A stretch of 64,000 nucleotides of DNA from Nemertoderma westbladi. Lineage: Eukaryota > Xenacoelomorpha > Nemertodermatida > Nemertodermatidae. This document shows positions 21,501 to 31,375 of the stretch, piece by piece. Every line of letters begins with the position of its first letter. The stretch's first letter is position 1. The notes under the pieces are model-generated. The model ran no database searches. It was not told the origin of the DNA and saw only the letters and a list, made by a program, of their open reading frames with translations. The DNA lies in NCBI GenBank assembly GCA_032718475.1, contig JAUCBJ010007921.1, forward strand, positions 42,852 through 106,851. Reading direction: 5' to 3'. Position numbers and translations under genes: made by a program.

Positions 21501-22270
21501 GGGTGTTTACTGAGGCTAGTCTAGTGACTTGCCTCAGATTCACCAATGGCTTTGTTGGTCGGGGTGGAACATGAGAGTAGCCTCCAACTCCAGAATCCCT
21601 CTCCCCATCACAATCTGGCCTCCTTGGTGACCCAGGGTTTGGGCCAGAAAGGTCATCAGGAAAGGGACTCAAAGAATTGTTGGCTGCTCTCTCTCCAGTA
21701 GGGGGTGAGACAGGCAGCCGGTCAGGAGTTAACTGACGCCTGTGAGGCCGATTGTGTCCGGTAATTCCACTGGCCTCTAGTGGCCGGACCTCCGCATTGC
21801 TAATGTAATCCATAGTGGGGGTTGGGGTGTGCTTTTTTGCCGAGTAAGCTCTCGGGGCAAATACCGCACCCTGGTTTGCCATTCCACAGGGTGGGTGTCG
21901 CAATGGAGTCAGATATGAGGCCCATCACCCATATCTACTCTGGCGCACATGACCCACCATTGACTGTTGCAGCTCATCTGCTGGGTCATGCCCTGTACCC
22001 TTGCTGCCAGGTGCAGGTCGCAGTGAAGTGCTCTCAGAGTGGACATGAGAACACTCTACTCCTGACCAGCCATTGGTAGATCACCATCTGCCTAGTCAGG
22101 CCATATACCCCTGCAGCCAAGTATATGGGTCCTTAATCCAGGACCAAGGGCGTTCTTATCCCAGAACGAAGGGGGTCCTAGTTACAGGACCAGATTTGCC
22201 CTAGTAAGAGGGTCTATGCAGCTACAGGTGGCACCTCCTTTATGCTGCATGGAGGTGGCAAGTTTTCTTG
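18546..22270 (-). mobile_element. RTE-like LINE, near full length
   Basis: One long minus-strand ORF (18586-21903) with a short 3' UTR ending in a GTAGTAGTA-type tail (plus TACTACTAC at about 18545-18554), the simple 3-bp repeat tail seen in RTE-type elements. The 5' UTR is taken to reach about 22270, which is uncertain. It interrupts the Ulp1-like pseudogene. Confidence 0.75.
18586..21903 (-). CDS. LINE endonuclease-reverse transcriptase (about 1100 aa)
   Basis: An uninterrupted ORF. The first about 145 residues are Pro/Ser-rich and unlike known domains. The apurinic-type endonuclease follows with GVQEHR, LGDFNA and a SDH end motif (SSDHRLI). Reverse transcriptase comes next: FRGIS, motif A VDFFKAFD, motif B GVLQGDTLAP and motif C DFADD. 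The C-terminal part holds the LYGS..W motif common after LINE RTs. Endonuclease and RT together carry out target-primed reverse transcription. The ORF as given begins with TTG; the first ATG is 7 codons in, at 21882. With no stop or frameshift over 1.1 kb codons, this copy is the best candidate in the window for a recently active non-LTR element. Confidence 0.85.
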   Translation of the reverse strand: MRHPPCGMANQGAVFAPRAYSAKKHTPTPTMDYISNAEVRPLEASGITGHNRPHRRQLTPDRLPVSPPTGERAANNSLSPFPDDLSGPNPGSPRRPDCDGERDSGVGGYSHVPPRPTKPLVNLRQVTRLASVNTLTLGSPMRQGELTALADKLSLSAVGVQEHRMQTGQTDEVLIKDMGGGWRLALASADDSGNGGIGLLMNPTAHAALDKIDQISNRIIRCHFSCSGRLAKKFPKVVLIVCYSPTSVAPVEEVENFYHNLQAATDGVDQHAFLTFLGDFNASLHQSPTSPWVYSNSVNRNSVHLQDFISGNGLFSAGTQFKKRTGKLWTHSGPSGHKSQIDHILFRRKYRSSIQDCNAFTLRPFSSDHRLIVAKVRLSLRASRTTKSALPRHDWSSLLQQPSVRSSFTLQLSNRYEALASEAADHCEGYTAFTEAVKLAAAETVPVYPRNRKRAPWTDNKIQKCRNDLHKAQKESRLKQTTAAKNAVKAASRSLNRQYSVNLQELINQQVDAINDADDSRQSSQAWKSINLLTGRKSQPTTKVKAESPADRLNGWKAHFEKLLNNDRVLPDNFIEVKVSESVLPDIPIGDISFAEVKAAAKSIKTNRASGVDGVPPEVFKIPECLKLIYPIIVDMYRTTRVPQEMKTNKLVPVPKKGNLTLYGSFRGISLISIAAKLYNRILLNRIRDPIERLLRGNQNGFRKGRGTMEPILALRRIIEELSKKKDRHLAVIFVDFFKAFDSVSRSRMFSILSLYGIPDEIIAAIRSVYDGSTTFVSTVDGDTEPFEVLWGVLQGDTLAPFLFIIVVDYVLRMSLDHHNDDGVMITPPTGSRSRGNPAKYLTDLDFADDLGVLSESLEGAQRLLSSLEHAASSVGLFINSRKTKILTVNFESPQQVSDRMSISSKDGMLEHVDDFCYLESWIRKSGEDLRIRKGKAWTALNRLSRIWKSPRINRKLKVRLFRAAVVPVLLYGSPCWALTAEDTKSLDGTFTRMLRRVHCVKYNAHISNQTLYNIGGVSLVTPSLTLEQNRLRFAGHCFRREDQPVHNLVLWQPHGVNKHGGQPMTFLRRILKDTGLKDADDLANVMGDRELWRCNFVDKPAQHS

Positions 22271-22324
22271 ATCAATGACCTAGAATACCTGACCTGACCT
22301 GACCTTTCAACCAATGATACGGCA

Positions 22325-23424
22325 ATGAAGTCCTTTAGGGAGGAACTCCAGACCATGGTTGAAGGAAACTTGGTGAATGTCAATGCCCCACCTAGGCCAC
22401 CCCAACCGGCTCACACTGCACCTGGCCCCATCCTGTCAGCATCAGATCCACCACAGTCCACCCCTTGCGCTGAAAATGTCCAACAGAACAGCTCACCCCT
22501 CCCCCATGATGAAGGTGTCCCACAGGGCAGCTCACCCCCCATTAGTAGTCAGCCCATTGGAAATGGCCAATGTTGCTCTGGGAGTCCTTTGGTTGAGTCT
22601 GACGCAGTCATTGACCTCCCCCCAACGACAAGCATTCCATGTGAGAGCCCCATTCTCGCGTGGTCCACACCCCTGACAGGCACACAGCACATCCCATTGC
22701 CTTCCCTCCCCAATTCGCCACCCCTGAACCGTCCACCATGCCCCTCCCCAAGTATTCAAGGGATTTCCCCCACGGTTGGCTCCATCCACCCAACCACATG
22801 CCCAGCCTGCTTACGACCAATGTCAGCCAACCCCTCAGGGGTTATCAGGTCACACAAAACAAAGTTGAAAATGGATCGGGCCAATCCCCCTTGCTCCCAT
22901 CCTTTCCCCAACAACACAACCCCACCTCGTCCACCCAACCTTTCAGTGCTCCAACCAGTCATGCAGCCACTCACACACTACCCGGTCACGACCCACTCCC
23001 ACTGCCTAACCCACCACATTATCCATACACCCACCCACCCCCCGATGCCCCAAGTCCCGATGCCACTTTACCTTCCATTGACTCCATTCTTCAGACTAAG
23101 ATCCCCACCCTCCGCCATGTACCCAAGTCCACCCAGTACCTATGGGCTGATGCTGTTGCTTCAACCCTTGAAGAGATATCTTCTGACCCCAGCAACACCA
23201 ACTCCTGGTCCAAGGTCTTCCTACTGGCTCCCAGTACCCTGGCCAATCCCAAAAGAGGAGGACAATGTCACTGGAGGGACACTGAGAAGCTTGTGAAGTC
23301 ATGTCTTCGTAGGTGTTGTCCGGTGACTATCTGGATCAAGATCTGGTCTGGGTCGATCTGGAAAAGAGGCTGTCGCTTCGAGCCCAAGTGCCATGAAGCG
23401 CAAGCCAGCCAAGTATTCCCCTGA
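22325..23424 (+). pseudogene. N-terminal Pro-rich/zinc region of the YLDD RT protein
   Basis: Two overlapping frames are coding-like. The frame from 22325 gives a Pro-rich tract and CPACLRPMS...HK, a probable C2H-type zinc motif. The frame from 22660 gives the conserved block before RT (IPTLRHVPKS, LWADAV, PKRGGQ). A frameshift near 22950-23050 explains the switch, and another near 23300-23390 leads into the RT frame. The proline tract gives long chance ORFs on the other strand. Confidence 0.6.
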
Positions 23425-24853
23425 CTCTATTAGGGATTCCAATGCCAGGCGGGCCTGTCAGGCCATGGCAGATGGGCAGTACTGGGAGGCAGTGAGAGCC
23501 CTGTTGTCAGAGGGTCTAGTGGATACAAACGAGTCCACTTTCCTTTCCATGCTGGACAAACATCCGCAGGCTCCTCCTCCAGTCCTACCGACTGTCCTGG
23601 TCCCACAACCCACAACGATTTCAACCGAGTCTGTGGCCAAGGCTATCAGGTCATTCCCACTTGGCTCCGCACCAGGCCCATCTCAGCTGAGACCAACCCA
23701 CTTAAAGGAATGTATTTCCTCCCCATCCCCCGCTAGGGCCACCCAGGCGCTTTCCGCATTAAGTCGCTTCACCACGCAGTTGGCTGCGGGAGAGGCTCCA
23801 CCCGACATCATGAAATACCTTTGCGGTGCATCCATCTTCCCTTGTAAGAAGAAGGATGGTGGTCTCCACCCCATCGCTGTGGGTGAGACCCTAAGGAGAC
23901 TAACATCGAAGTGCCTCGCTGCCGGGGTCGCCCCCATCGCTTCCACATACCTATCTCCCTTACAGCTAGGTGTCAGTACGCCTTTAGGATGTGAGCCACT
24001 AGTTAGAGCCGTCTCCGCTACTTTGGATGACTCTTCTATCCCCCCGGACTCGAAGTGGATATTGCTGGTTGACTTCAAGAATGCGTTTAACTCTATCGAC
24101 CGAGCAAGCATGTTCACTGAAATCCGCCAGAACATCCCTTCAATCTCAGCTTGGGTGGAGTCCTGTTACGGAGTACAGGCCATCTTGTGGCTGGGGGATC
24201 GGAAGATCCTAAGCTGCTGTGGAGTCCAGCAGGGAGACCCTCTTGGTCCTCTTGCGTTTGCCTGCACCCTTCACCCAGTGGCTGTTCTCATTCAGAAGGA
24301 GATTCCCAACCTCATGTTCTCAGGGTGGTACCTGGACGACAGTACACTCTGTGGCCCAACTGCGGACTTACTAAAGGCGCTAGACATCCTCGAGCGCTTG
24401 GGTTTTCTCACGGGCCTCACTTTAAACCGGTCCATGTCCCAGATCTTCATCCCGCAGGGTGCAGATCCAGCCCTGAATGTTCTTCCAACATCGATCCCCA
24501 TCCTGTCGGTTGGTATAACTCTGTTGGGCTCCCCTATTGGCCCAGCATCGTTCTGTGAGAATGCAGTGTTGCATCGAGTCAGCAAGCTCAGGGAGATCAT
24601 CGCCCGCCTACCTGATCTGAATGATTCCCAGATGGAGACTACTCTGTTGAGGTCATGCCTGTCTCTGCCAAAGGTTCGCTCTCGTAGTCGTTGGCTCTTT
24701 ATCCGACTGGTCCTGGGAGAAGGCTGCTATCCCAACCTCACTGGGTGGCCTAGGTCTACGCAAAGCGGCCGATCACGCCTCCGCAGCCTACATCGCGTCC
24801 TCATGTTAGTCTGGTCAACCGGTCAGCTGGATCCTTGGCCATCCCCCCTCTGA
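23393..24853 (+). pseudogene. Reverse transcriptase with YLDD catalytic motif
   Basis: 486 codons open. Motifs in order: GSAPGPSQL, PIAVGETLRRL, motif A LVDFKNAFNSID, motif B CCGVQQGDPLGP and motif C GWYLDDST. The QQGDPLGP and DFKNAFN forms are typical of a widespread RT family of animals and algae, whose catalytic box is YLDD where most LINEs have Y/FADD. All catalytic Asp residues are present. The frame runs out of homology near 24700, where the thumb region continues in another frame (24972-25211). The domain is recognisable but the protein is broken. Confidence 0.75.
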
Positions 24854-24971
24854 CCCCAACCTCTCTGGAGTCCTCGACCTACTGGCAATTTCTGCCAATA
24901 ACCCCGAGTGGACCTCTATCAATGCACTCCCCACCCCAATCACTCAGAAGAACCTCTCTCATTCCATTGAC

Positions 24972-25572
24972 TTGGCCAACCATGAGAACCTACTGTCCAC
25001 CGCTCCTGACAGCCGCTCCATCGCCCTAGCAAACTCCACCGCACTACCTTATACTGGGGATTGGCTTCAAGTATTACCATCCACCTCCCTCGGCCTCCAC
25101 ATACTGGACAGGGAGCACCAGACTTGCATGCAGTACTGGCTAGCGGATGTCATCAGAGCCTACCCCCTGTCTGGTCTGCGGTTCAGTTTCAGACACCTAC
25201 AGCGACCATAACGTCGGCTGTGGTGGTTCGGGTGATCGTATATGTTGCCATGACTCCTTACGGGATGCACTCTACTCTGCAGCCCAATCCGCTGCCCTCG
25301 CGCCCTGGAGGGAAGTACCAGGCATAGTGGCCGGTTCCCGCAGCAGGCCTGCCGATGTCTATCTACCAAACTGTCGCCGGGGGCAACCCATGGCACTGGA
25401 CGTCACTGTAATTTCGAGCCTTCAGGCCCTCACCATCCAGGGCGGCGCTTCAAACCCCGACCATGCTCTGACAGTAGCTCGGAAAATGGCTGCCCACGCC
25501 ACAGAATGCAGGTCCGCAGGAGTTGGTTTCACCCCACTCATTATCGAAGCCCTGGATGGGGGGGAGGCCTAA
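24972..25572 (+). pseudogene. C-terminal zinc and restriction-like endonuclease of the YLDD element
   Basis: The segment 24972-25211 holds the linker after the RT thumb; 25147-25572 is in another frame. The latter has C-x2-C-x9-H-x3-C (CLVCG to GC), then RPADVYLP and MALDVTV, the PD...D-x-T layout of restriction-like endonucleases, and ends with VGFTPLIIEALDG. The frame continues weakly to about 25750. The enzyme would nick the target for reverse transcription. Confidence 0.65.
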
Positions 25573-25784
25573 TCCATCTCAGTCATCCGGGAGGTCGCCC
25601 GCCTTCAGGCCATTCGCCCTGACCTCAGGCTCAGTGATGCCTCTAGGCAGATTTTTCAACGCCTGGCCATCTGTCTCTGGAGGGGCAATGCCGTCATGTG
25701 GCTCTGCCGTTCCCCTACTGTCGCCCCTTCCATGGAAGGGGTACTGTAGCCTGAGTCCCATGCACTATGTCTGATTTTCTGTAG

Positions 25785-25890
25785 TTTTTAATATGTAACA
25801 ATATTGTAACTGTACGTAATATGTAACTGTATGTCATATGTAACTATTTGTAATATGCAACTGTATGTAATATGTAACTGTATGTACAAA
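25785..25890 (+). repeat. Tandem 17-bp tail (TATGTAACTGTATGTAA-like)
   Basis: About six degenerate units at the 3' end of the YLDD element; such tails are common at the ends of non-LTR elements. Ends where the next LINE begins. Confidence 0.65.
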
Positions 25891-25924
25891 TTTCGGTTCG
25901 GTTCAATTCTATTGTGGGAAATGC

Positions 25925-26842
25925 ATGGCAAAACACATCATACGGCTATCTGATGAGATTAAGGAATTGGAATCACGACATGACTCTGAACTCAATGCGC
26001 TACGCGACTGCTTCGAAAACGACGCTGCGGATCGGGACCAAGTTACTAAGTCGCTCCAGGATTCAGTAAAAGAAATTCAAAGTAATTTAAACAATTACAT
26101 TGAAAGTGATGAACGAAAAAGAGAGGAAATTAAACAGCAACTAGAGGATCTTGATCTCCAGTCGACTACTGAGTGAGGCGTGTCTGATACCAATGACGGT
26201 GCGAGCTGGAACGTTGTTCCTCCTCGACGTCCGCGGGGGAAGGGTACTCCGGCCGCCACTAACGTTGCCGTCCTCGCCCGTCATATTAAGGACGAGGAAG
26301 CCGACCAGCGACGCCGGGAATTAAACCTCGTTATTAAAGGATTGCCTTCTTGTGAGAACGACAATAACACCAAAGCGGTAATCAACATAGCCTGTTCGTT
26401 GAATATACAATTAAATGAGTCCCAAATAAAGACAAAGAGACGAGCTGGGAATGCTGGCAACATTAGAACTCAACCAATTGTCGTAACCCTCCCGAAGGAG
26501 AAACGTGCTGCTATACTGAAGAAATCTCGAGAGCTTCGTAAATGCAGACGTTATAATGAGGTCTATATATCGCCCGACTACACTCCTGCAGAAAGTACCT
26601 TACAATTTCAGTTGCGTCAACGACGACGAGACTTGATAGCTACAGATCCGAAAACCCATTGGGTTATCTACAAGAATGAAGTTGTGGACTCCAGTGCACT
26701 AAAGAGGAGTGCAGGGTCGGATGCGGAGTATCCACAGAATGGTCTGTCTAACACTGATGTTTCTGTTATTGAGGAATCAACGGTTACTCTTACACCGAGC
26801 AATCCAGGGTCTGCAGGGCAGCTGCAGGTTGATCTGGATTGA
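25925..26842 (+). pseudogene. LINE ORF1 protein
   Basis: Two open pieces in one frame separated by TGA at 26174-26176. The first (84 residues) is a coiled coil rich in Glu, Lys and Asp. The second starts with a basic RPRGKG patch, then RRRELNLVIKGLP, which opens the RRM-like fold of LINE ORF1 proteins. The downstream KRRAGN and PIVVTLPKEKRAAILKKSR lead into a C-terminal domain with YISPDYTP. Such proteins trimerise and bind LINE RNA. ORF2 continues in the same frame 58 bases after the ORF1 stop. Confidence 0.75.
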
Positions 26843-26894
26843 CAACCATCCGTACGCTTACCCCTACATCCAAGTACTGCATGTCGATCTGTTC

Positions 26895-27215
26895 ATTGGG
26901 TGCCGAATCCAGAAACCGTTACTCCAGCGGGTCCGAATACGGGAAACGTAACTCCAGCGAGTCCGAATATGGGATACGTTACTCCAGCGTGTCCAAATAC
27001 GGGAAACGTTACTTCAGCGGGTCCGAATATGGGATACGTTACAGCAGTGGGTCAGAATATGAGAAACGTTACTCCAGCGGGTCCGAATACAGGATACATT
27101 ACTCCAGCGGGTCCGAATCTGGGATATGTTACTCCAGCGGGTCCGAATCCGGTAACTGTTACTACAGCGTGTCCGAATCCGGCAACCGTTACTCCAGCGG
27201 GTCCGATACCGGTTG
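26895..27215 (+). repeat. 30-bp coding tandem repeat, array 1 (about 10.6 units)
   Basis: Units encode the decapeptide T-P-A-G-P-N-x-x-x-V in the ORF2 frame (variants NTGN, NMGY, NPVT). All six frames are open through the array, so the other long ORFs here are shadows. It lies directly before the endonuclease. Confidence 0.9.
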
Positions 27216-29345
27216 GTTCCCGATCTCAGCTGATACATTGTTGCTTATACAATGCTAGATCCATTGTTAACAAAGCTCCGGTAATAAAGGACTACATAGT
27301 GGATGAGAAATTTGACATAACTGCTATTACCGAAACGTGGTTAAGGGGTGATGTGGATGATGACATAATAGTTAATAAAATATGCCCCACTGGTGGCACA
27401 GTGCAGAGTCAAGCCCGCACCGGATGTAGGGGAGGAGGTGTGGCTTGTATACACAATGAGACTCTAAAACTAAAGAAAAGCGCCAATTGTGTAGTTTACT
27501 CGACCTTTGAATATATTGAATTTACAATGATTTATATTGGGGTATTGATGAGGATTATTATAGTATATCGGACGTGCCCCTCGGCTACAAATGGATTAAC
27601 TGTGCAGCAATTCTTTGACCAATTTGCAGATTTCATGCAGCATATAATCATCATGGCTGGGAAGATTACTTTATTGGGGGATTTTAACGTTCATGTGGAT
27701 GACAAGAACGACAAAGATGCTAATGATTTCGGCAACCTAATCAAATGTTTTGGGTTGGTGGAGTTAGTAATGGAGCCAACTCACAGACACGGGCACACTC
27801 TTGACCTTATTCTGGTTCATTCAGATGATGAGAAAACTATCAAAAACATCCACATTGAAGATATTGGATTATCCGACCATTTTGCTGTACATTTCGATAT
27901 TGATCTGCTTAACCAGAAATGCCCCTTGAATCATTTACATATAGAAACATTAAAAAAATTAACTGGGATCACCTTACATACGATCTAGAATCATCACCGT
28001 TATGTCAAACTCCCTCTGATAATCTCAATGATATGTTGCTTCAATACAATGACACATTATCCATGATAATGAATAAACATGCTCCGGCAATGCGGAAAGC
28101 CGTGCGAAGACGTCCCGAGTCAGAGTGGTACAACGATAACATTGCAGAGGAGAAAAGAAAACGGCGACAATTAGAGAGGAAGTATCGAAAATCGAAACTT
28201 ATTGTTGACCAAACTGCTTATAGAGATCAGTGTAAACGCGTTTCTGATATTATTGTTACAGTAAAAGAAAATACATAATAAAAGAAAATGCGGGTAATCA
28301 AAAGAAATTATTCTCAGTAATTGATACAATACTGTACCGGAAGACTAAAACAAAGTTACCTGACGCAGACAGTGAAGAGGAGCTGGCGAACAGATTTGCT
28401 GACTTTTTCGATAAGAAAATAACAGACATACGGGATGATTTACAACAGACCCCAGCGGTACCGAATCTGGTAACCATTACTCCAACGGTTCCGAAACCGG
28501 TAACCGTTACTCCAATGGCGGGTCCGAATCCGGTAACTGCTACTCCAGCGGATCCGAATCTGGTAATGGTTACTCCAGCAGCAGCTCTAACTGAATCTCT
28601 GAACAATTCCTTCCGAATATTTGATGACCTGTCCACAGCTGATACTGAAGCTCTAATAAACAACTCAAAATCGAAATCTAGTCCGTGTGACCCGATGCCA
28701 ACGCGTTTAGTTAAATTATCCATCAAGTTACTTCTACCCATTATCACAATAATTATTAATTTGTCACTTTCAACTTCTACAGTTCCACAACTTTTCAAAG
28801 AAGCGGTATTATCGCCGGTACTGAAGAAGCTGCGTCTGGACCCGGAAGTTTTTAAGAACTTTAGACCAGTCTCACATCTCATATACATAGCCAAGTTAAC
28901 TGAGAAGGCCGTAGCTATACAGCTAATGAAACATATGGATATGAACTCTCTTAATGAGCCAATGCAAAGTGCATATCGACCATTACATAGTACTGAAACT
29001 GTATTACTGTCGGTTACTGATAATGTACTACGAAGTATCGATAGCGGGTCAGCTGTGCTACTTATACTATTGGATCTAAGCGCGGCCTTTGATACGGTGG
29101 AACACAGTATCTTACTGAATATTCTAGAACATGATATTGGGGTAAAAGATAATGCACTGCAATGGTTTCGTTCATACCTTTCAGGACGTAAACAACAGGT
29201 ACTTATTGGTGACGCGTACTCGAAATTCAAAGACCTGAAGTATGGCTTACCTCAAGGTTCCGTTTTAGGACCCTTACTTTTCACAATATATACTCGCTCC
29301 CTAGTAGTATATATTTATATGACACGACTTCATGGTCTCCCGTAG
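26900..29345 (+). pseudogene. LINE ORF2: endonuclease and partial RT
   Basis: Frame 1 piece (26900-27988): ten-residue repeats, then the apurinic-type endonuclease with YNARSI, ITETWL, LLGDFNVHV, THRHGHTLDL and LSDHF. Second piece (27919-28278), shifted by one near an A7 run at about 27950, is the linker with WYNDNIAEEKRKRR. Third piece (28515-29345) is RT with CDPMPTRL, FRPVSHL, motif A LLDLSAAFDTV and motif B GLPQGSVLGP. It ends in unrelated residues before motif C. The repeat array 2 separates pieces two and three. The enzyme would cut target DNA and copy the LINE RNA; this copy cannot. Confidence 0.8.
28445..28590 (+). repeat. 30-bp coding tandem repeat, array 2 (about 4.5 units)
   Basis: The same T-P-A-G-P-N-x-V-x-V repeat as array 1, here between endonuclease linker and RT. 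Units are as similar to array 1 units as those are to each other. Confidence 0.85.
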
Positions 29346-30322
29346 CCCATCATTACCATCCATTTCTAGTACTGCATCCAATCAGAAGCCACCATTTCAA
29401 CCTTTAGCAGTAGTCGTTATTATTTCAACCAATCAGATATCAGCATTTCATCCGTAACCATGGTAACTTCTCAAGTTCCCGCTTATTCCGCTAGAGGCGT
29501 TATTAGTCACCCAATGCTAGTACTGCATCCAATCACCAACCTTTATTTTACAGGTGTTCGGGTGTCTACACTTAGCATCAGGTAACTTCTACTATTTTTC
29601 AAATCGCAATTTTTCACCAACCTTTATTTTACAGATGCTAGGAGTGTCTACAGGTAACGTCTACTATTTTTCACCAGTAACTAAATTTAATTTTGCAATT
29701 TTTCAGATAACAAAATATTCAACAGGGTTCGAACCCGGGACCGTTATAACTCCTCACAACTCACCAATCACTCTTCCATCCAACCTCGAGAGAAAAGGGC
29801 GATAAATATCTGAGTTATACCATAGTCATTGAATTCTTCATCTTCATCACTGGTAGCAGATGTATATAAATAGCTTCTAGTTCCTTAACATAATTACTAT
29901 AGCATAGAATACATTAATTCGACTATTAATAATAATCGATTTCTTTTATCGATGTGACTGGTCGGTCAACTAAGTTAAAATATAAGTTAGAATGACAGGG
30001 CTAGCATTGATCACATTGCATCTGTTACATGTTACTGCTATTTCACTCTCTAACTCACGCTAATGTAATAAATTTAGCTGTACACGTTGCATCTGTTGCA
30101 TCTGTATATCGTTGCATCGAACTAAAGTTTTACATTCTAATAATCATTTATTAAAATTCGGTGAATAATATTAATATTAATAGAATATCCAAATCTATAA
30201 AACCAAAATTAAATATAAAACTGCACCAGCATCCCACCACCAATCAGAACAAAACAATTAAGACAATAATAATATAATCATTTATTTAGTTTTTATTTTT
30301 CAAAATAGTTTTCATTCTAATT
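29346..30322. other. Spacer with a diverged direct repeat
   Basis: Two copies of an approximately 75-bp block (ACCAACCTTTATTTTACAG to TACTATTTTTCA) at about 29538-29601 and 29617-29675. A B-box-like GGGTTCGAACCC lies at about 29725-29736 and might be a SINE relic on either strand, but no A box is convincing. The rest is AT-rich. Confidence 0.45.
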
Positions 30323-31375
30323 ATGGATTTATTTAAAAAAACTTCAAGCAATACTTGGAAATTTACATGTAATAAATATACCTGTAGTATTGTTTATGGC
30401 AAGTACTTTATATTACACTCAAGCGATAGCAATGTAACAACGTGCTTCTCTTACCGGGATACACTCTACCTTCTAGACGTCTTAGAAATATTAATCAACC
30501 GACAAAAGGAATCACCAGTTTCAAGAGGTAATATTTATCCTAATATAGAATTTACAAGAGGAAAGTTAAATATTTCCACCTGTGTTATTACTGAAAACGT
30601 ATATATTCAGAAGCAAGGCAAATTTCAAATTCTAAACAAATCACTCATTAATTTATTGCTTCAGAGTAAGACAGAAATATTAGAATTGTTATCACCACCA
30701 CTCGAAATAATAAATCAGTGTTCTGTTGTTAATTTAACCAACCCATCTTTTGTTGGTTTTGTAAGCAAATATAAAGGAACGACTTATATGGGACTGTGGG
30801 AGATTTCAGCTAGATATTCTGATGCTATTGGTCTTAGGTATTATAATGGGTTTAACTTAACAGCATCGGAAGTAAATTCATTGTGGTATGAATGGAATTA
30901 TGAAATTAGTAACGAAGGTGTCTTTTCAGAGCTAGATACAGGGGATAAAGCTTTATCTGACCGACTTAAAGTAAAAATAAATGTACAAGAAAAAAAAGTA
31001 ATTATTACAGACAAGGAAAGCAAATATTTACAGTTACATTACGATAAAGACATACCACATATAGAGTTTCTCTACGATATGATGTTAAAGGTTTCATCAA
31101 CTGATATAGCAGACAGTTTCGCGATTCTATATCAACCAACTTGGAAGTTTAAGGTTAATAAGTCATTTCCAGAAGTAGTTTCATCCACATTTAATCCAAA
31201 GACATACATCGAAGAGACATCGAGTGATAGAAAGCGCAGATCTACATCTCAAACATCTTCCATTCCCAATAATGATTCTATACCTACAAAGAAAATAAAA
31301 GTTACAAAAGCAAGTGAAGAGGTAGCAGATTACAATAAGGAACATATAAAAACAGTATCAGTGATTTATTATTAA
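30323..31375 (+). CDS. Unknown 350-aa protein with basic nuclear-signal-like tail
   Basis: Family not recognised. An uninterrupted ORF starting at ATG 30323. The body is mixed alpha/beta with many aromatic residues and no membrane segment. Residues about 305-330 hold DRKRRS and PTKKIKV, two likely nuclear signals, in a Ser/Thr-rich tail. It lies upstream of PolB in the same direction with a 540-bp gap and shares its AT-rich codon use. A role as structural or DNA-binding protein of the virus-like element is possible but is only inference from position. It is the only long intact ORF in this element. Confidence 0.6.
   Translation: MDLFKKTSSNTWKFTCNKYTCSIVYGKYFILHSSDSNVTTCFSYRDTLYLLDVLEILINRQKESPVSRGNIYPNIEFTRGKLNISTCVITENVYIQKQGKFQILNKSLINLLLQSKTEILELLSPPLEIINQCSVVNLTNPSFVGFVSKYKGTTYMGLWEISARYSDAIGLRYYNGFNLTASEVNSLWYEWNYEISNEGVFSELDTGDKALSDRLKVKINVQEKKVIITDKESKYLQLHYDKDIPHIEFLYDMMLKVSSTDIADSFAILYQPTWKFKVNKSFPEVVSSTFNPKTYIEETSSDRKRRSTSQTSSIPNNDSIPTKKIKVTKASEEVADYNKEHIKTVSVIYY

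Larger units (their letters stand above)
22325..25900 (+). mobile_element. RT element with C-terminal restriction-like endonuclease (decayed)
   Basis: Pro-rich N-terminal region, a CxxC zinc motif, reverse transcriptase with YLDD, a second zinc motif and a PD-(D/E)XK-like endonuclease, followed by a short tandem-repeat tail. All parts lie on the plus strand in the order of early-branching non-LTR elements. At least four frame changes break it. The clade cannot be named with confidence. Confidence 0.7.
25920..29310 (+). mobile_element. CR1/L2-like LINE, 3'-truncated
   Basis: ORF1 (coiled coil plus nucleic-acid-binding fold) is followed by ORF2 (endonuclease, linker, RT). The RT stops after motif B at about 29300, so the YADD box, thumb and 3' UTR are missing. 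Loss of the 3' end is unusual because failed LINE insertions lose the 5' end; later deletion or insertion is implied. Two arrays of a 30-bp repeat lie inside ORF2. Confidence 0.75.

Noticed and set aside
22532-23302. Minus-strand Trp/Gly-rich ORFs
   Set aside because: Complement of the Pro-rich coding tract on the plus strand.
26839-27258. Ser/Tyr-rich and Arg-rich ORFs on both strands
   Set aside because: Shadow frames of the 30-bp repeat in LINE ORF2.
29700-29820. Second SINE or tRNA at GGGTTCGAACCC
   Set aside because: B-box-like palindrome only; no convincing A box or tail.
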